Assembly: GCA_958295835.1 (NCBI GenBank)
Contig: OY282378.1
Location: 3,559,694 to 3,623,693, forward strand
From: an uncultured Gammaproteobacteria bacterium
GTDB taxonomy: Bacteria; Pseudomonadota; Gammaproteobacteria; HK1
DNA length: 64,000 nt
Direction: 5' to 3'
Positions 39,633 to 48,972 of this stretch are shown in pieces; the stretch's first letter is position 1; each line of letters begins with the position of its first letter. The translations under genes and the position numbers were made by a program. The notes beneath the pieces were generated by a model. It did no database searches and had not been told where the DNA came from. It saw only the letters and a list, made by a program, of their open reading frames with translations.

Positions 39633-40712
39633 ATGAACACCATCATCCTGCCCCGCGCCAGCGGTCGGTTGCGCGTCGCCGCCGGTTTCCTGATCCGCGA
39701 CCCGGTTCGCGCCCTGGTCCGCGACCGGGTCGTGCTGGTCTTCGCGCTGAGCCTGCTCGCGCTCGGCGTGCTGGACGCCGCGCAGCTTTCGGTGAGCGTG
39801 GGCTTCGTCGCCGGCGCCCTGATCGGCATCGCGCCGTTCCTCCTGCTCGCGGTGGCCATCGCCGCGTTCGCGGCGGCGAGCGGTGCGGACCGCCTGATCG
39901 CCCGGGCGTTCTCAGGCAGCCCCGGGCGGACCATCGTGCTCGCCGCGGTCGTGGGCGCCCTGTCGCCGTTCTGCTCCTGCGGGGTGATCCCGCTGATCGC
40001 GGCCATGTTGCGCGCCGGCGTGCCTCTGGCGCCGGTCATGGCCTTCTGGCTCGCCTCGCCGATCATGGACCCGGAGATGTTCGTGCTCACCGCCGCCGGG
40101 GTGGGCCTCGGCTTCGCCGTCGCCAAGACCGTGGCGGCCGTGGCCATGGGGCTGCTCGGCGGTCTCACGGTGCGTGCGCTCGAACGCGCCGGCGGATTGC
40201 GGAATCCGCTCGCGGGGGCGGTGGGCGCGACGTGCGGAGGAGGCTTCGACCCGCGGGCGGCGGTGTCCGTCCGGTGGCGGTTCTGGGAAGACCTCGACCG
40301 GCGGGATCGCTTCGTTCGTGAATCGCTGCACACCGGCGCCTTTCTCCTCAAGTGGCTGTCCGTCGCGTTCCTGGCCGAGAGCCTGATGATGGCCTGGCTG
40401 CCGGCGGAGTCGGTGGCCGCGGTGGTGGGCGGCGGCAACGCCTTCGCCATTCCGCTCGCGGCGGTGGTGGGGGTGCCGGCCTACCTGAACGGGTACGCCG
40501 CCATTCCCCTCATCTCCGGCCTGCTGGAGATGGGGATGTCGAGCGGCGCCGCACTCGCCTTCGCCACCGCCGGCGCGGTCTCCTGCATCCCCGCCGCCAT
40601 CGCGGTGTGGGCCCTGGTCCGGCGCAACGTGTTCGTCCTTTATCTCGTCCTGGGCCTCGGCGGCGCGATGCTCTCCGGGGTCGTCTACCAGATGAGCGGC
40701 GCGCCGATCTGA
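39633..40712 (+). CDS. Permease of the ArsP/DUF318 family (probable organoarsenical or metal efflux)
   Basis: 359-residue protein with about eight to ten membrane helices. The signature SPFCSCGVIPLIAAMLRAGV is the metal/arsenic-binding CxC loop of ArsP permeases; the partner WLASPIMDPEMF segment and C-terminal GVPAYLNGYAAIPLISGLLE are also typical. ArsP proteins export trivalent methylated or aromatic arsenicals. It follows an ArsR-type repressor gene on the same strand, consistent with a two-gene resistance operon. Substrate specificity is inferred. Confidence 0.82.
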   Translation: MNTIILPRASGRLRVAAGFLIRDPVRALVRDRVVLVFALSLLALGVLDAAQLSVSVGFVAGALIGIAPFLLLAVAIAAFAAASGADRLIARAFSGSPGRTIVLAAVVGALSPFCSCGVIPLIAAMLRAGVPLAPVMAFWLASPIMDPEMFVLTAAGVGLGFAVAKTVAAVAMGLLGGLTVRALERAGGLRNPLAGAVGATCGGGFDPRAAVSVRWRFWEDLDRRDRFVRESLHTGAFLLKWLSVAFLAESLMMAWLPAESVAAVVGGGNAFAIPLAAVVGVPAYLNGYAAIPLISGLLEMGMSSGAALAFATAGAVSCIPAAIAVWALVRRNVFVLYLVLGLGGAMLSGVVYQMSGAPI

Positions 40713-40964
40713 AGACGCCTTGACGCTTGTTCCGGCCGGCGTGGAAAGAGAACGAGTTTGCAGGAAAGCGGTGACCGTCGCCGCGAGTTGCCGATGGGAG
40801 GCCGGGAATGACCGTAAGCACGATCCGAGATGGCGGACAGTCGAGACCGTGAACGTGACCACCGCCCGCCGCCGGGGGCCGCGCGGTACTCGAAGGAGTG
40901 CTTTCCGGCTGACAGGAGGCCGGGAATGATCCGCCGGAAAGAGCCGATTGACGGGAGAGAAGGG
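40713..40964. other. Spacer with a repeated 15-mer
   Basis: GGAGGCCGGGAATGA occurs twice, at 40797-40811 and 40915-40929. No gene is supported in the 252-base spacer before the CoA-transferase. Confidence 0.4.
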
Positions 40965-42188
40965 ATGACCGACCGGCAAGGACCGCTCGACGGCATCCGC
41001 ATCCTCGATCTGAGCCGCGTGCTCGCGGGGCCGTTCTGTACGCAGATGCTGGCGGATCTCGGCGCGGAGGTGATCAAGGTGGAGCGCCCCGGAGTGGGTG
41101 ACGAGACCCGCACCTGGGGACCGCCCTACGTCAAGGACTCGGAGGGAGCGGATACCACCGAGAGCGCGTACTACCTCTGTGCCAACCGCAACAAGCGATC
41201 CATCACCGTGGACTTCTCGCAGCCGCGGGGCGTCGCGCTCGTGAAGCGGCTTCTCGGGCGCTGCGACGCGCTGGTGGAGAACTTCAAGGTCGGCGGTCTC
41301 GCCAAGTTCGGCCTCGGCTACGAGCAGCTTCGCGAGGAGTGCCCGGGGCTCGTGTACTGCTCCATCACCGGGTTCGGCCAGACCGGGCCGTATGCGCACC
41401 GGCCCGGCTACGACATGATGGCCCAGGGCATGGGCGGCCTCATCAGCATCACCGGCGAGCCCGACCGCCCCCCGAGCAAGGTCCCGGTGGCCATCAACGA
41501 CGTCATGACCGGCATGTACACGGCGGTGGCGCTGCTCTCGGCGTTGCGCCACCGGGACCTCACCGGGGAGGGCCAGCACGTGGACGTCGGGCTGTTGGAC
41601 GTCCAGGTCTCGTGGCTCGCCAACGTCGCCTCCAACTACCTCGTCGGCGGCACGATCCCGCGCCGCCTGGGCACCGCCCATCCCAACTCGGTGCCCTACC
41701 AGGTGTTTCCGACCGGCGACGGCTTCATCATCATCGCCGCCAACAACGACCGCCAGTTCGAGCGTTTCTGCGAGGTGGCGCGGCTTCAGGAGCTGCCGGA
41801 CGATCCGGATTTCGCGAGCAACGCACTGCGCGTGCGAAACCGGGATCGGTTGATCCCGAAGATCGAGGCGGCCACCCGCACCCGCACCACCGCGGCGTGG
41901 ATGGAGGCCCTGGAGGCGGCGGGGGTGCCCTGCGCGCCGGTGAACACGATCGAGCAGGTGTTCGCCGACCCCCAGGTGCAGGCCCGCGGCATGAAGATCC
42001 GGATGCCGCATCCGCTGGCGGGCGAGGACGTCCGGCTGGTCGGATCGCCCCTGCACCTGTCCCGGACCCCGGTGAGCTACCGGCGCGCACCGCCGACGCT
42101 GGGGCAGCATACGGACGAGGTCCTGGCGGAGATGCTGGACCTGGACGAGAGCGAGCGCGCCACCCTGCGCGACCAGGGCATCATCTGA
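40965..42188 (+). CDS. Class III (CaiB/BaiF-type) CoA-transferase
   Basis: 407 residues. Moves CoA between carboxylic acids through an aspartyl-CoA intermediate. The start LDGIRILDLSRVLAGPFCTQ and MLADLGAEVIKVERP are the family's hallmark. The catalytic Asp lies in RPGYDMMAQGMGGLISITG. The rest (NDVMTGMYTAVALLSALRHR, GQHVDVGLLDVQ) is complete. ATG 40965 has a good ribosome site (GGGAGAGAAGG). Substrate acids unknown; the neighbouring hydrolase may act in the same pathway. Confidence 0.93.
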   Translation: MTDRQGPLDGIRILDLSRVLAGPFCTQMLADLGAEVIKVERPGVGDETRTWGPPYVKDSEGADTTESAYYLCANRNKRSITVDFSQPRGVALVKRLLGRCDALVENFKVGGLAKFGLGYEQLREECPGLVYCSITGFGQTGPYAHRPGYDMMAQGMGGLISITGEPDRPPSKVPVAINDVMTGMYTAVALLSALRHRDLTGEGQHVDVGLLDVQVSWLANVASNYLVGGTIPRRLGTAHPNSVPYQVFPTGDGFIIIAANNDRQFERFCEVARLQELPDDPDFASNALRVRNRDRLIPKIEAATRTRTTAAWMEALEAAGVPCAPVNTIEQVFADPQVQARGMKIRMPHPLAGEDVRLVGSPLHLSRTPVSYRRAPPTLGQHTDEVLAEMLDLDESERATLRDQGII

Positions 42189-42372
42189 ATGGCCGGGCGG
42201 GAGCGTGTGAATGGCCGGGCAGGAGCGTGCCTCGCCTTCCCTGACCGGACGGAGCCGGAATCGGAGCCGGAACCGGAAGATGGTTGATGGGTGTCTTCGG
42301 CGTCTTCCATGAGGTTCGATCGCCGGTGCCGGTGGACCATCGACAACGGAGAACGGACGAGGACAGGGGACG

Positions 42373-43113
42373 ATGACCGCGACGGTACGATTCGTGGGCT
42401 CCGGCGATTCCTTCGGCAGCGGCGGGCGCTTCCAGACCTGCATCCTGGTCGATGCCGGCGGGACGCGGTTCACGATGGACTTCGGGACCTCGTCGCTGAT
42501 CGCCCTGCGGCAGCAGGACATCGACCCCAACACCATCGACACGATCCTCCTCACCCATCTGCACGGGGACCACTGCGGGGGGGTGCCGTTCCTGCTGGTG
42601 GATGCGATGCTGGGCGCGAAGCGCGAACGGCCGCTCACCGTGGCCGGCCCGCGGGATCTGCGCTACCGCATGTTCATGATCGCGGAGGCGCTGTTTCCGG
42701 GCATGCACGTGATGAAGCCGAAGTTCGAACTGAGCTGGATCGAGCTGGAGCCCGGCGTGCCGACCCGGGTCGGGGACGTCCTGGTCACCGCCCGCCCGGT
42801 GAAGCATACGTGGCAGACCAATCCCACCGCGCTGCGCGCCGAAATCGGCGGCAAGGTGGTGTGCTACACCGGGGACGGGGAGTTCGGCGAGGAGATGGCG
42901 CTGGCGGCGAAGGGCGCCGACCTGCTGGTGGCGGAGTGCTACTTCTACGAGAAGCCGGTGCGCTGGCACCTCAACTACCCCGAGCTGGTCGCGCACAAGG
43001 CGAACTTCGGCGCCAGGCGCATCATCCTCACCCATATGAGCCGGGAGATGCTCGCCCACGTCGGCGAGGTGCCCGAGGAGTGCGCATACGACGGGATGGT
43101 GGTGGAGATCTGA
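42373..43113 (+). CDS. Metallo-beta-lactamase-fold hydrolase
   Basis: 246 residues, alpha/beta fold of the MBL superfamily, closest in pattern to RNase Z-like and small thioesterase-like members. The metal motif is LLTHLHGDHCGGVPF. Other metal-binding positions are suggested by VKHTWQTN, YTGDGEFGEE and IILTHMSREML. No exosite of true tRNase Z is visible, so the role is probably small-molecule hydrolysis. It follows the CoA-transferase by 184 bases on the same strand. Confidence 0.85.
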   Translation: MTATVRFVGSGDSFGSGGRFQTCILVDAGGTRFTMDFGTSSLIALRQQDIDPNTIDTILLTHLHGDHCGGVPFLLVDAMLGAKRERPLTVAGPRDLRYRMFMIAEALFPGMHVMKPKFELSWIELEPGVPTRVGDVLVTARPVKHTWQTNPTALRAEIGGKVVCYTGDGEFGEEMALAAKGADLLVAECYFYEKPVRWHLNYPELVAHKANFGARRIILTHMSREMLAHVGEVPEECAYDGMVVEI

Positions 43114-43315
43114 GGTGGCGGGGCGTGGTCCCGGCCCCGTGTTCCGCGCGCTCCGCACAGGTCCGTGAACGTGCGGTTTTCCCGGCGTGGGGTCCCGGCC
43201 TCCCTCCGTCCTTCGCCTGCTCCCTTGCGTTTCGGGGAACGCACCCTGCCCCGGATCGGAAGAGACGACGCAGGTGGCAGACATTGCCACCACGTGGAAC
43301 GGGACAGCGGCGTAT

Positions 43316-44455
43316 CTACATGTTCGGCGAGGGGTCTCGAAGCAGCTCGATCAGCGCGTCGATGTCGTCCTCGTTGTTGTAGAGGTGTGGAGAGAGCCGG
43401 AGGCGGCCCCGGCGCACGGAGACCGCGATGTTGCGTTCCACGCACGCCTCGGCGAGTGCGTCCACGTCCGCGGCCGGTTTGATCATGAGGATGCCGGCCC
43501 GGTGCTCGGGCGCCGGTGACACTTCGCAGCCGATCGCCTCCAGCGCGCCCGCCGCGCGGTCCAGGAGCGCCGTGATGTGGGCCGCGGTGTCGGCGACGCC
43601 CGCGTCGAGCAGCATCTCCACCGCCGCCCCCAGTCCGTAGACCAGCGGAAAGCAGGGTGCCGCCTCCTCCAGCCTGGACCCGTCGGCGCGGAGGTCGAAG
43701 CGGGTGCCGTCGAAGGCGAACGGGTCCTCCACGCTATGCCAGCCGACCAGGACCGGGCGCAGATGCGGCAGCAGGTCGCGGTCCACGTAGAGGAAGCCGA
43801 TCCCGAGCAGGCCCAGCATCCACTTGTGCGAGCAGGCGGCCATGGCGTGGATGCCGCTCGCCTTGACGTCGATGGGGAACGCGCCGGCCTGCTGGATCGC
43901 GTCGACCACGAAGAGCAGGTCCCGATCCCGGCAAAGCTGCCCGATGGCGTCCACGTCGGTGCGGTGGCCGCTTGCGAACTGCACCGAACTCACCGCCACC
44001 AGCCGGGTCCGCGGACCGATGGCCTCCTCGACCGACTCGGGCGTCACCGCCCCGTCCACCGTCCGGATCTCGCGCAGCCGGACGCCGCGATCCGCGAGAT
44101 GCTTCCAGGCGTAGACGTTGGACGGGTATTCGATGGCGCTCGCCACCGCCACCTCGTCCCCGGGACGCCAGTCCAGTCCCTCCGCCACCATCGCCAGACC
44201 GTGAGAGGTGCTCTTGACGAACGCGATCTCCTCGGGCGAGGCGCCGATGAGCGCCGCGGTCCGCGCCCGGGCCTCCGCGGCGCGCGCCCACCACTGGCCG
44301 GAGGCCATGTTGCCTTGCGCGACGTGGTCGTCGAGCCAGGCGTTGATCGCCGCGCGCACGCGTGTGGAGCCCGGCGCCACCGCGGCGCAGTTGAGATAGG
44401 TACGACCTTCGCAGGCCGGAAACGCGTTGCGGTACGTCAGGCTCAGGGACGGCAT
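43316..44455 (-). CDS. Class V aminotransferase (PLP-dependent, cysteine-desulfurase-like fold)
   Basis: 379 residues, fold type I. The start YLNCAAVAPGSTRVRAAINA is typical of the class V/SufS-like group. The PLP Lys lies in MAACSHKWMLGLLGIGFLYV; VVDAIQQAGAFPID carries the cofactor-binding Asp and Gln. No active Cys loop of a SufS/IscS enzyme is evident near residue 330, so it is more likely a general aminotransferase or lyase than a desulfurase. Ends 202 bases from the MBL gene, convergent with it. Confidence 0.88.
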   Translation of the reverse strand: MPSLSLTYRNAFPACEGRTYLNCAAVAPGSTRVRAAINAWLDDHVAQGNMASGQWWARAAEARARTAALIGASPEEIAFVKSTSHGLAMVAEGLDWRPGDEVAVASAIEYPSNVYAWKHLADRGVRLREIRTVDGAVTPESVEEAIGPRTRLVAVSSVQFASGHRTDVDAIGQLCRDRDLLFVVDAIQQAGAFPIDVKASGIHAMAACSHKWMLGLLGIGFLYVDRDLLPHLRPVLVGWHSVEDPFAFDGTRFDLRADGSRLEEAAPCFPLVYGLGAAVEMLLDAGVADTAAHITALLDRAAGALEAIGCEVSPAPEHRAGILMIKPAADVDALAEACVERNIAVSVRRGRLRLSPHLYNNEDDIDALIELLRDPSPNM

Positions 44456-44824
44456 GGAAGCTCCTCGCGGGTCACGTCAACCGCCGCGCATTGTACCGTC
44501 AGGGCCGTATCACGCTGGCCGGACTTCCGCCTTCGGTGCGAATGACATTGGCCGAGATGGATTCCCGCCCCCGCTTTCGCGAGGATGAGCTTGCGCGGGA
44601 AGACGTGATCCCGTGCAGTAATCTCAACTCATTGAAACGGCAATGAAAAAAAGGGATGAAATCCCCGTTCCTCACTCCCGTTCCTCACCCAGAAAACTGA
44701 TATCGGACGGGCACCAATGGCGCGAATGGGCACGGTAGCTCACCTCGGTCCGGTGCGGTAGCCTTAGTCTTGTCCAACGAGAGATGAGCCTGAAGGGAGG
44801 GTGTGACTCCAAGCAGCCGCAGCA
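44456..44824. other. Intergenic stretch ahead of an accessory block
   Basis: No gene supported. It contains a degenerate REP-like GC inverted sequence around 44555-44605 (TTCCCGCCCCCGC...TTGCGCGGGAA) and, on the minus strand, a short GGGAT/ATCCC hairpin followed by seven T (around 44642-44665) that could end transcripts entering from the right. Confidence 0.4.
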
Positions 44825-44852
44825 GTAGGGGCGACGCATGCGTCGCCCCTAC
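44825..44852. repeat. Perfect 28-bp palindrome
   Basis: The 14-base half GTAGGGGCGACGCA is followed at once by its exact inverse TGCGTCGCCCCTAC. Such a cruciform/hairpin is strong as DNA or RNA. It sits 32 bases before the integrase remnant, so it may mark the element end or be a REP-type repeat. Confidence 0.8.
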
Positions 44853-44884
44853 AGTCCATCGTTTTCTGCGGCGCAGACTCCTAG

Positions 44885-45088
44885 CTGAAAGCCGCAGCCA
44901 AAGCCGCCTGCGTCGCCGGCGCGGAGCGAATCAGCGGGCATTCCGGTAGCGTAGGGCTCGCGCAGACGATGGTGCGCAACGGCGCCCCGCTGGCCACAGT
45001 GATGCGACAGGGACGCTGGAAGGAAGTCAGGATGGTGGCACGCTACGCAGAAAACGAGGAAGCTGGTGTAGCGCTGCAATACTTTGGA
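44885..45088 (+). pseudogene. C-terminal remnant of a tyrosine recombinase (integrase)
   Basis: After a stop codon the frame reads ...ERISGHSGSVGLAQTMVRNG, then ATVMRQGRWKEVRMVARYAE, the integrase C-terminal catalytic block (GHSxRxG...GRW...ARY). The Arg of the HxxR motif is Ser here, and all upstream parts are missing, so it is inactive. It fixes one edge of an integrated element. Confidence 0.8.
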
Positions 45089-45162
45089 GTGAGATGGACA
45101 ACACCATACGGAATGCAATCAGAAGGTAACCATCAGAAGCACACGGAGAGGGAACACAGCCG

Positions 45163-46916
45163 ATGCACCACGCCACCGCCACTACCATCCGGGCAACGCT
45201 CGCGCGGATCGAGCGTCGCGAGATCGTACTGCCAGCTATCCAGCGGGAGTTCGTCTGGAAACCAGAACAAATCTGCAAGCTGTTCGACAGCCTGCTCCGC
45301 GGCTACCCCATCGGACAGCTACTGTACTGGCTGGTAAGAGGAGAGAACCTGAGGCGCTGGCGCTGGTACGACCCGGTAACGGACTGGCACGAGAAAGACG
45401 CCAAACACTGCCCCGCCCACGGAGACGTGACGGACAGCGGGCAGATGCTGACGGCGGTTCTGGACGGACAACAGAGGCTGACTGCGCTGAACGTGGGCCT
45501 AAGAGGGTCGCTGGCACCGAAACTGCCGCGATACTGGTGGGACAACCCAAGGGCTTTCCCCAAACGGAGGATGTACCTGATTCTGGACAACGAGGTGCAG
45601 TGTCTCACCCAAGGGAAAACTCTGTTCATGTGGCTCACCAGTGAAGAAGGAGAAAAGGCAGGGGGAGCGGTATTCCCATGCCGGGAAGTCCTGAGTTTCG
45701 ACGACGCCAACGGACCTGCAGACTGGGTGGAAGACCACTTGGAAGAGGCGGCCAAGGGGATCCGAAGGGAGGCGCGAAAACGGCTGACGAATCTCTACGA
45801 GACGGTGTTCCTGAAGGAACGACTAGCAGCGTTTGAAGTGGAGAGCAACGACCTTTATGACGTGGTGGAGATCTTCATCCGGACGAACTCCGGCGGAACG
45901 CGGTTGGGGCACGCTGATTTACTGCTGGCAATGGTCAGCGCGGAATGGCCCAACGGCGACGCCCGAGAAGCGATCCATGGGCTGACGGACAAGGTGCAGA
46001 AGATCGGGCGTGGGTTCCCAAACATTGAGAAGGATCTCGTACTGAAGGCAGCGCTGCTGATGTGCGACGCCCCGCGCGTGGATTTCAAGGTGGACAACTT
46101 CTCGAGCGAGACGGTGAAGGAAATCGAGAAGAGGTGGAAGGAAATTGACGCAGCACTGACCGCGACATTCGATCTCATGGCGCAGTGGGGCTACGACGGA
46201 GGCCGGCTACGGCACACGCACAGCCCCTTGGTGATTGCATATTGGATCCAACAAACGAAGTGCGCCCGCTCGATCGCGACGCATCCCAAGCAGGGCAAAG
46301 CCGCTGAGGCAATGCGGAGCTGGATGGCGCGGTCCACGGCAAAGCCGCGAGGGGTGTGGTCGGGTGGGAACGACACATTCCTGGTGGCGTTACGCAAGGT
46401 GGTACGGGAGGACAGGCAAAAGGACGAGTTCCCAGCGAAAGCCCTGGAGAGGGAAATGGAGCGGCTGGGACGGGGGATCCGGTTTACGGAAGACGAAATC
46501 AGGGAGGTGCTGAACCTCGAGTGGGGGAGCCCGTCTCTGCCCGCAGTGTTCAACCTGCTGGGATGTTCTCCATGGCCCAAGAACAGGAGGAGGTGGACCA
46601 TATCTGGCCCAGATCCCTGTTACAGCCAAAACGGTTGGAGAGGGAAGGGCTCCCGCCAGAAGACGTGGAGTGGCTGGTCAGCCACCGAGACACACTGGCG
46701 AACCTACAGCCCCTACCGCAGGGGTACAACCGGAGTAAGGGAGAAACCGGGCCGAAGGCATGGATGACGGAGCCCTGGTGGAACAGCCCGAAGAATCAAG
46801 AACTGATGGTACGAAACAGGCTGGATGGCATCCCCGAAAACACGAAAGAGGCAAGGAAGTGGCTGGAAGCAAGGCGAGCAGGAATAGAAGAGATACTACG
46901 GAATGCACTGATGTAA
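45163..46916 (+). pseudogene. GmrSD-type (DUF262-DUF1524) restriction protein, frameshifted
   Basis: Type IV-like restriction protein that would cleave modified phage DNA using an NTP. The N-terminal DUF262 part is intact: IVLPAIQREFVWKPEQICKL, LLRGYPIGQLLYW, the NTP motif AVLDGQQRLTALN and FIRTNSGGTRLGHADLLLA. The DUF1524 HNH part is in the -1 frame: EEVDHIWPRSLL and TLANLQPLPQGYNRSKGE. The frame changes between about 46565 and 46590. Corrected, the protein would be ~584 residues, normal for single-chain GmrSD/BrxU-like enzymes. Either a decayed gene or a single-base sequence error. Confidence 0.8.
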
Positions 46917-46971
46917 AAATAAGGGGGCAAACGATGTGGGAACTCTTTGAGCTACTGCTATGCAACGGCAC

Positions 46972-47239
46972 GAATTCTGTCCGCGCCGGAAGAATGAATC
47001 AGCGACTTACGCGACTGGTGAATGACAGGGACTGACAGGAATTCTGTTCAAATCCCCAGAGGCTACGCCGAGCGAAGCGCATCACCCAATGGGCCGAAAC
47101 CCTCTGGCTGGCGCCGCTCAGGCAGAACAGGCATCGACAAGATTCCTGGCCTAATTTCAATTGACAGGAAATCTGTCCGCGTCGGAACGATGAATCAGGA
47201 ATTTACGAGGCCGAACACTGACACGAATTGACAGGAATC
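46972..47239. repeat. Diverged ~72-bp repeats behind the GmrSD gene
   Basis: 46972-47043 and 47168-47239 align without gaps at roughly three quarters identity, both with CTGTCCGCG-CGGAA-GATGAATCAG and ending TGACAGGAAT. Truncated further copies begin at about 47039 and 47235. GACAGGAAATCTGTC (47163-47177) has inverted GACAG/CTGTC arms. The 387-base interval between the gene end and 47303 holds only these repeats. Confidence 0.65.
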
Positions 47240-47303
47240 CGATCCTAAGGAGATAGGCGTAAATTATATTTTCATCTGATGGGTTTTGTGTTCTACTCTC
47301 CCG

Positions 47304-47408
47304 ATGAGACGCGATGTTGAACTCGAAGCGACAATCGTTGAGAAGTACGCTGCGGTCGAGGCGTTTCTCGATGAGCGCGGGCGTCGTATCTGGGCGGCCA
47401 CGAAAGGG
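47304..47408 (+). pseudogene. N-terminal remnant of an ISAzo13-family transposase
   Basis: From ATG 47304: RRDVELEATIVEKYAAVEAF then LDERGRRIWAATKG, matching the first helices of ISAzo13-type transposases (KYxxLxxxLDERGRRLWAA). Homology stops after about 35 codons. It complements the C-terminal scrap of the same family at 35644-35793, though the two need not come from one copy. Confidence 0.6.
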
Positions 47409-47490
47409 TGTAGGTCCGAAACTGCTCCATCAAGCGGCCCGTTGACAAGGAAACGGCACCACGTTGTCGGGAATTGACTTCCCGAGCGCA

Positions 47491-47515
47491 CTCCACGAAA
47501 CCCCTGTATCCATAG
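47491..47515. repeat. Dispersed repeat, copy B
   Basis: The reverse complement of this stretch matches 36459-36483 at 23 of 25 bases (core AGGGGTTTCGTGGAG). It lies just downstream of the ISAzo13 N-terminal remnant, again next to mobile-element debris. Confidence 0.6.
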
Positions 47516-47796
47516 GATGAAACTCGATCCACCCACCTGTACCCCACGTCCGTACCCCACGGATAAAACGGTATCGGATGGGCTCAGTAGAGCACGGATG
47601 GCCCCTCTTTGACAGGCACCGCGCCTTGTCCGGGGCGCGCGCAGGCGGATATTCTCGGCGCTCCGAAGGCTGGGCTCTCAACGTAGCTGAGGACGCAAGC
47701 ATGGAACCTGGAGGCGAGCCGCGCGCCGGTGTGTGCCGGGCGGTGGCCGCACTGCGCAACGCGAAGAAACGGGACAGGACACGGAGCCCGCAAGAA

Positions 47797-47817
47797 CTCG
47801 ATGCCCTGTACCGGCCG
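47797..47817. repeat. 21-bp exact direct repeat, left copy (right copy 49590-49610)
   Basis: CTCGATGCCCTGTACCGGCC plus one G occurs identically at 47797-47817 and 49590-49610, same orientation, 1793 bases apart, bracketing the three-lipoprotein cluster. At the right copy the transposase remnant on the minus strand breaks off exactly at the repeat. Confidence 0.85.
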
Positions 47818-47990
47818 CGCATCGAGGCCGAGCAGGCGAAGCGCACCCAGGCGGGCTTGCGACCGGGCGGGCGCTTGGCCCGTGACCGGGAGCACTCGCG
47901 ACGGGGAGCGTGTCGGCGCCTGCCGCGCGATGAGCGGCCCCGCTGATAATGGTGCAGGATCCACCGAGGAAACCGAGAGGAGGAAACACA

Positions 47991-48434
47991 ATGACACGCA
48001 CGATCGCAGCATTCGCAGTAGTGGTGTCGGCGGCAATGGCGGCGGGATGTACGCCCCAAGGCCACATGAAGAACGTCAGGGAGGCAGCGGATGGTGACAG
48101 GGTGACGGTCGGAACCGTCCAGAAAGAGATCAGGGTGGGAATGAGCGGGGTGGAGGTGATCGAGCAACTCGGTAGCCCGAACATCGTCCAAACCGACAGC
48201 GAAGGCCGTGAGGTCTGGATCTACGACAAGTTCGCAACGGAGTCGGTGGCGCAGGAGAGCAGGGCCGGGATCGGGGCACTCATCCTCGGACTCACTCCCA
48301 TCCTCGGAGGAGGTGTCTCCGCCAGCGGGTCATCCAGTGCATCAAGCGACAGCCAGCGCACGCTGACGGTCATCATCAAGTTCGACACCGGAAGCCGGGT
48401 GCGCGACTTCTCGTACCACACATCGCGGTTCTGA
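47991..48434 (+). CDS. Lipoprotein with SmpA/OmlA (BamE-like) fold
   Basis: 147 residues. A lipoprotein signal peptide ends in AAMAAGC. The mature part has the BamE/SmpA pattern: VTVGTVQKEIRVGMSGVEVI, then EQLGSPNIVQTDSEGREVWI, typical of small outer-membrane lipoproteins. Between residues ~95 and 120 lies a Gly/Ser-rich hydrophobic loop. A strong ribosome site (GAGAGGAGG) precedes ATG 47991. Start of a three-gene lipoprotein run. Confidence 0.78.
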   Translation: MTRTIAAFAVVVSAAMAAGCTPQGHMKNVREAADGDRVTVGTVQKEIRVGMSGVEVIEQLGSPNIVQTDSEGREVWIYDKFATESVAQESRAGIGALILGLTPILGGGVSASGSSSASSDSQRTLTVIIKFDTGSRVRDFSYHTSRF

Positions 48435-48453
48435 CAGCAGGGGGAGACAACCC

Positions 48454-48972
48454 ATGAGAGGTCTTGCACGAGGGGCCGCACTATGCGTATGCATCGTGCT
48501 CAGCGGATGCGCACAGCAGGTGCCGGACAACATGCTGTCGTGGACGGCGGAGACGATGCAATACCGCGAGCTGTCGAGACGCGTGTACGAGACGAGCAAG
48601 GAGGAACACGCGCTCCGGGCGGTAGGTGGGGTGCTGCAGGACCTCGGCTACCAAATCACGGAAGGCGACCACACGCTCGGATTCCTCACCGCGGCCAAGA
48701 GTGGGGAAGGCGCAGGGCTCGGGGCACACGTACTCGTGGCGCTGTTCGGAGGCGACAACCGTGCGCTGCTGCGGGAACGCCACGTGCGGGTGTCGGTGGT
48801 CACGCACATCGACCGAGCGCGCAGGCTGCATGTGCGTGCGACCTTCCAGGCCATCGGCATCGATGGCTACGGCAACATGGCAATGGCCGAGAAGCTCGAC
48901 GAACCAGAGCTCTACCAAGGCTTCTTCAGCAAGCTGGACAAGGCACTCTTCCTGGAGGGACAACACGAATGA
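48454..48972 (+). CDS. Lipoprotein, unknown function (paralogue of next gene)
   Basis: 172 residues with a lipobox IVLSGC. The mature part shares a pattern with the next gene: a YRELSRRVYETSKEEHALRA stretch, VGGVLQDLGYQITEGDHTLG, and a C-terminal LYQGFFSKLDKALFLEGQ. Role unknown; proteins of this look usually occur in tandem. The stop overlaps the next start by four bases. Confidence 0.75.
   Translation: MRGLARGAALCVCIVLSGCAQQVPDNMLSWTAETMQYRELSRRVYETSKEEHALRAVGGVLQDLGYQITEGDHTLGFLTAAKSGEGAGLGAHVLVALFGGDNRALLRERHVRVSVVTHIDRARRLHVRATFQAIGIDGYGNMAMAEKLDEPELYQGFFSKLDKALFLEGQHE

Larger units (their letters stand above)
47409..47990. other. Intergenic stretch with repeat fragments
   Basis: No convincing gene. 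It carries copy B of the dispersed repeat (47491-47515) and the left copy of a 21-base direct repeat (47797-47817). An open frame at 47701-47946 is Arg/Ala-rich with no motif and is not called. Confidence 0.45.

Noticed and set aside
39912..42638. Minus-strand open frame of about 908 codons across arsP and the CoA-transferase
   Set aside because: Antisense shadow of two well-supported plus-strand genes.
46972..47239. Repeats considered as a CRISPR array
   Set aside because: Only two full, diverged units with unequal spacing; no cas genes in the window.
47701..47946. Plus-strand frame of 82 codons before the lipoproteins
   Set aside because: Arg/Ala-rich, no motif; it contains the 21-bp repeat and has no ribosome site.
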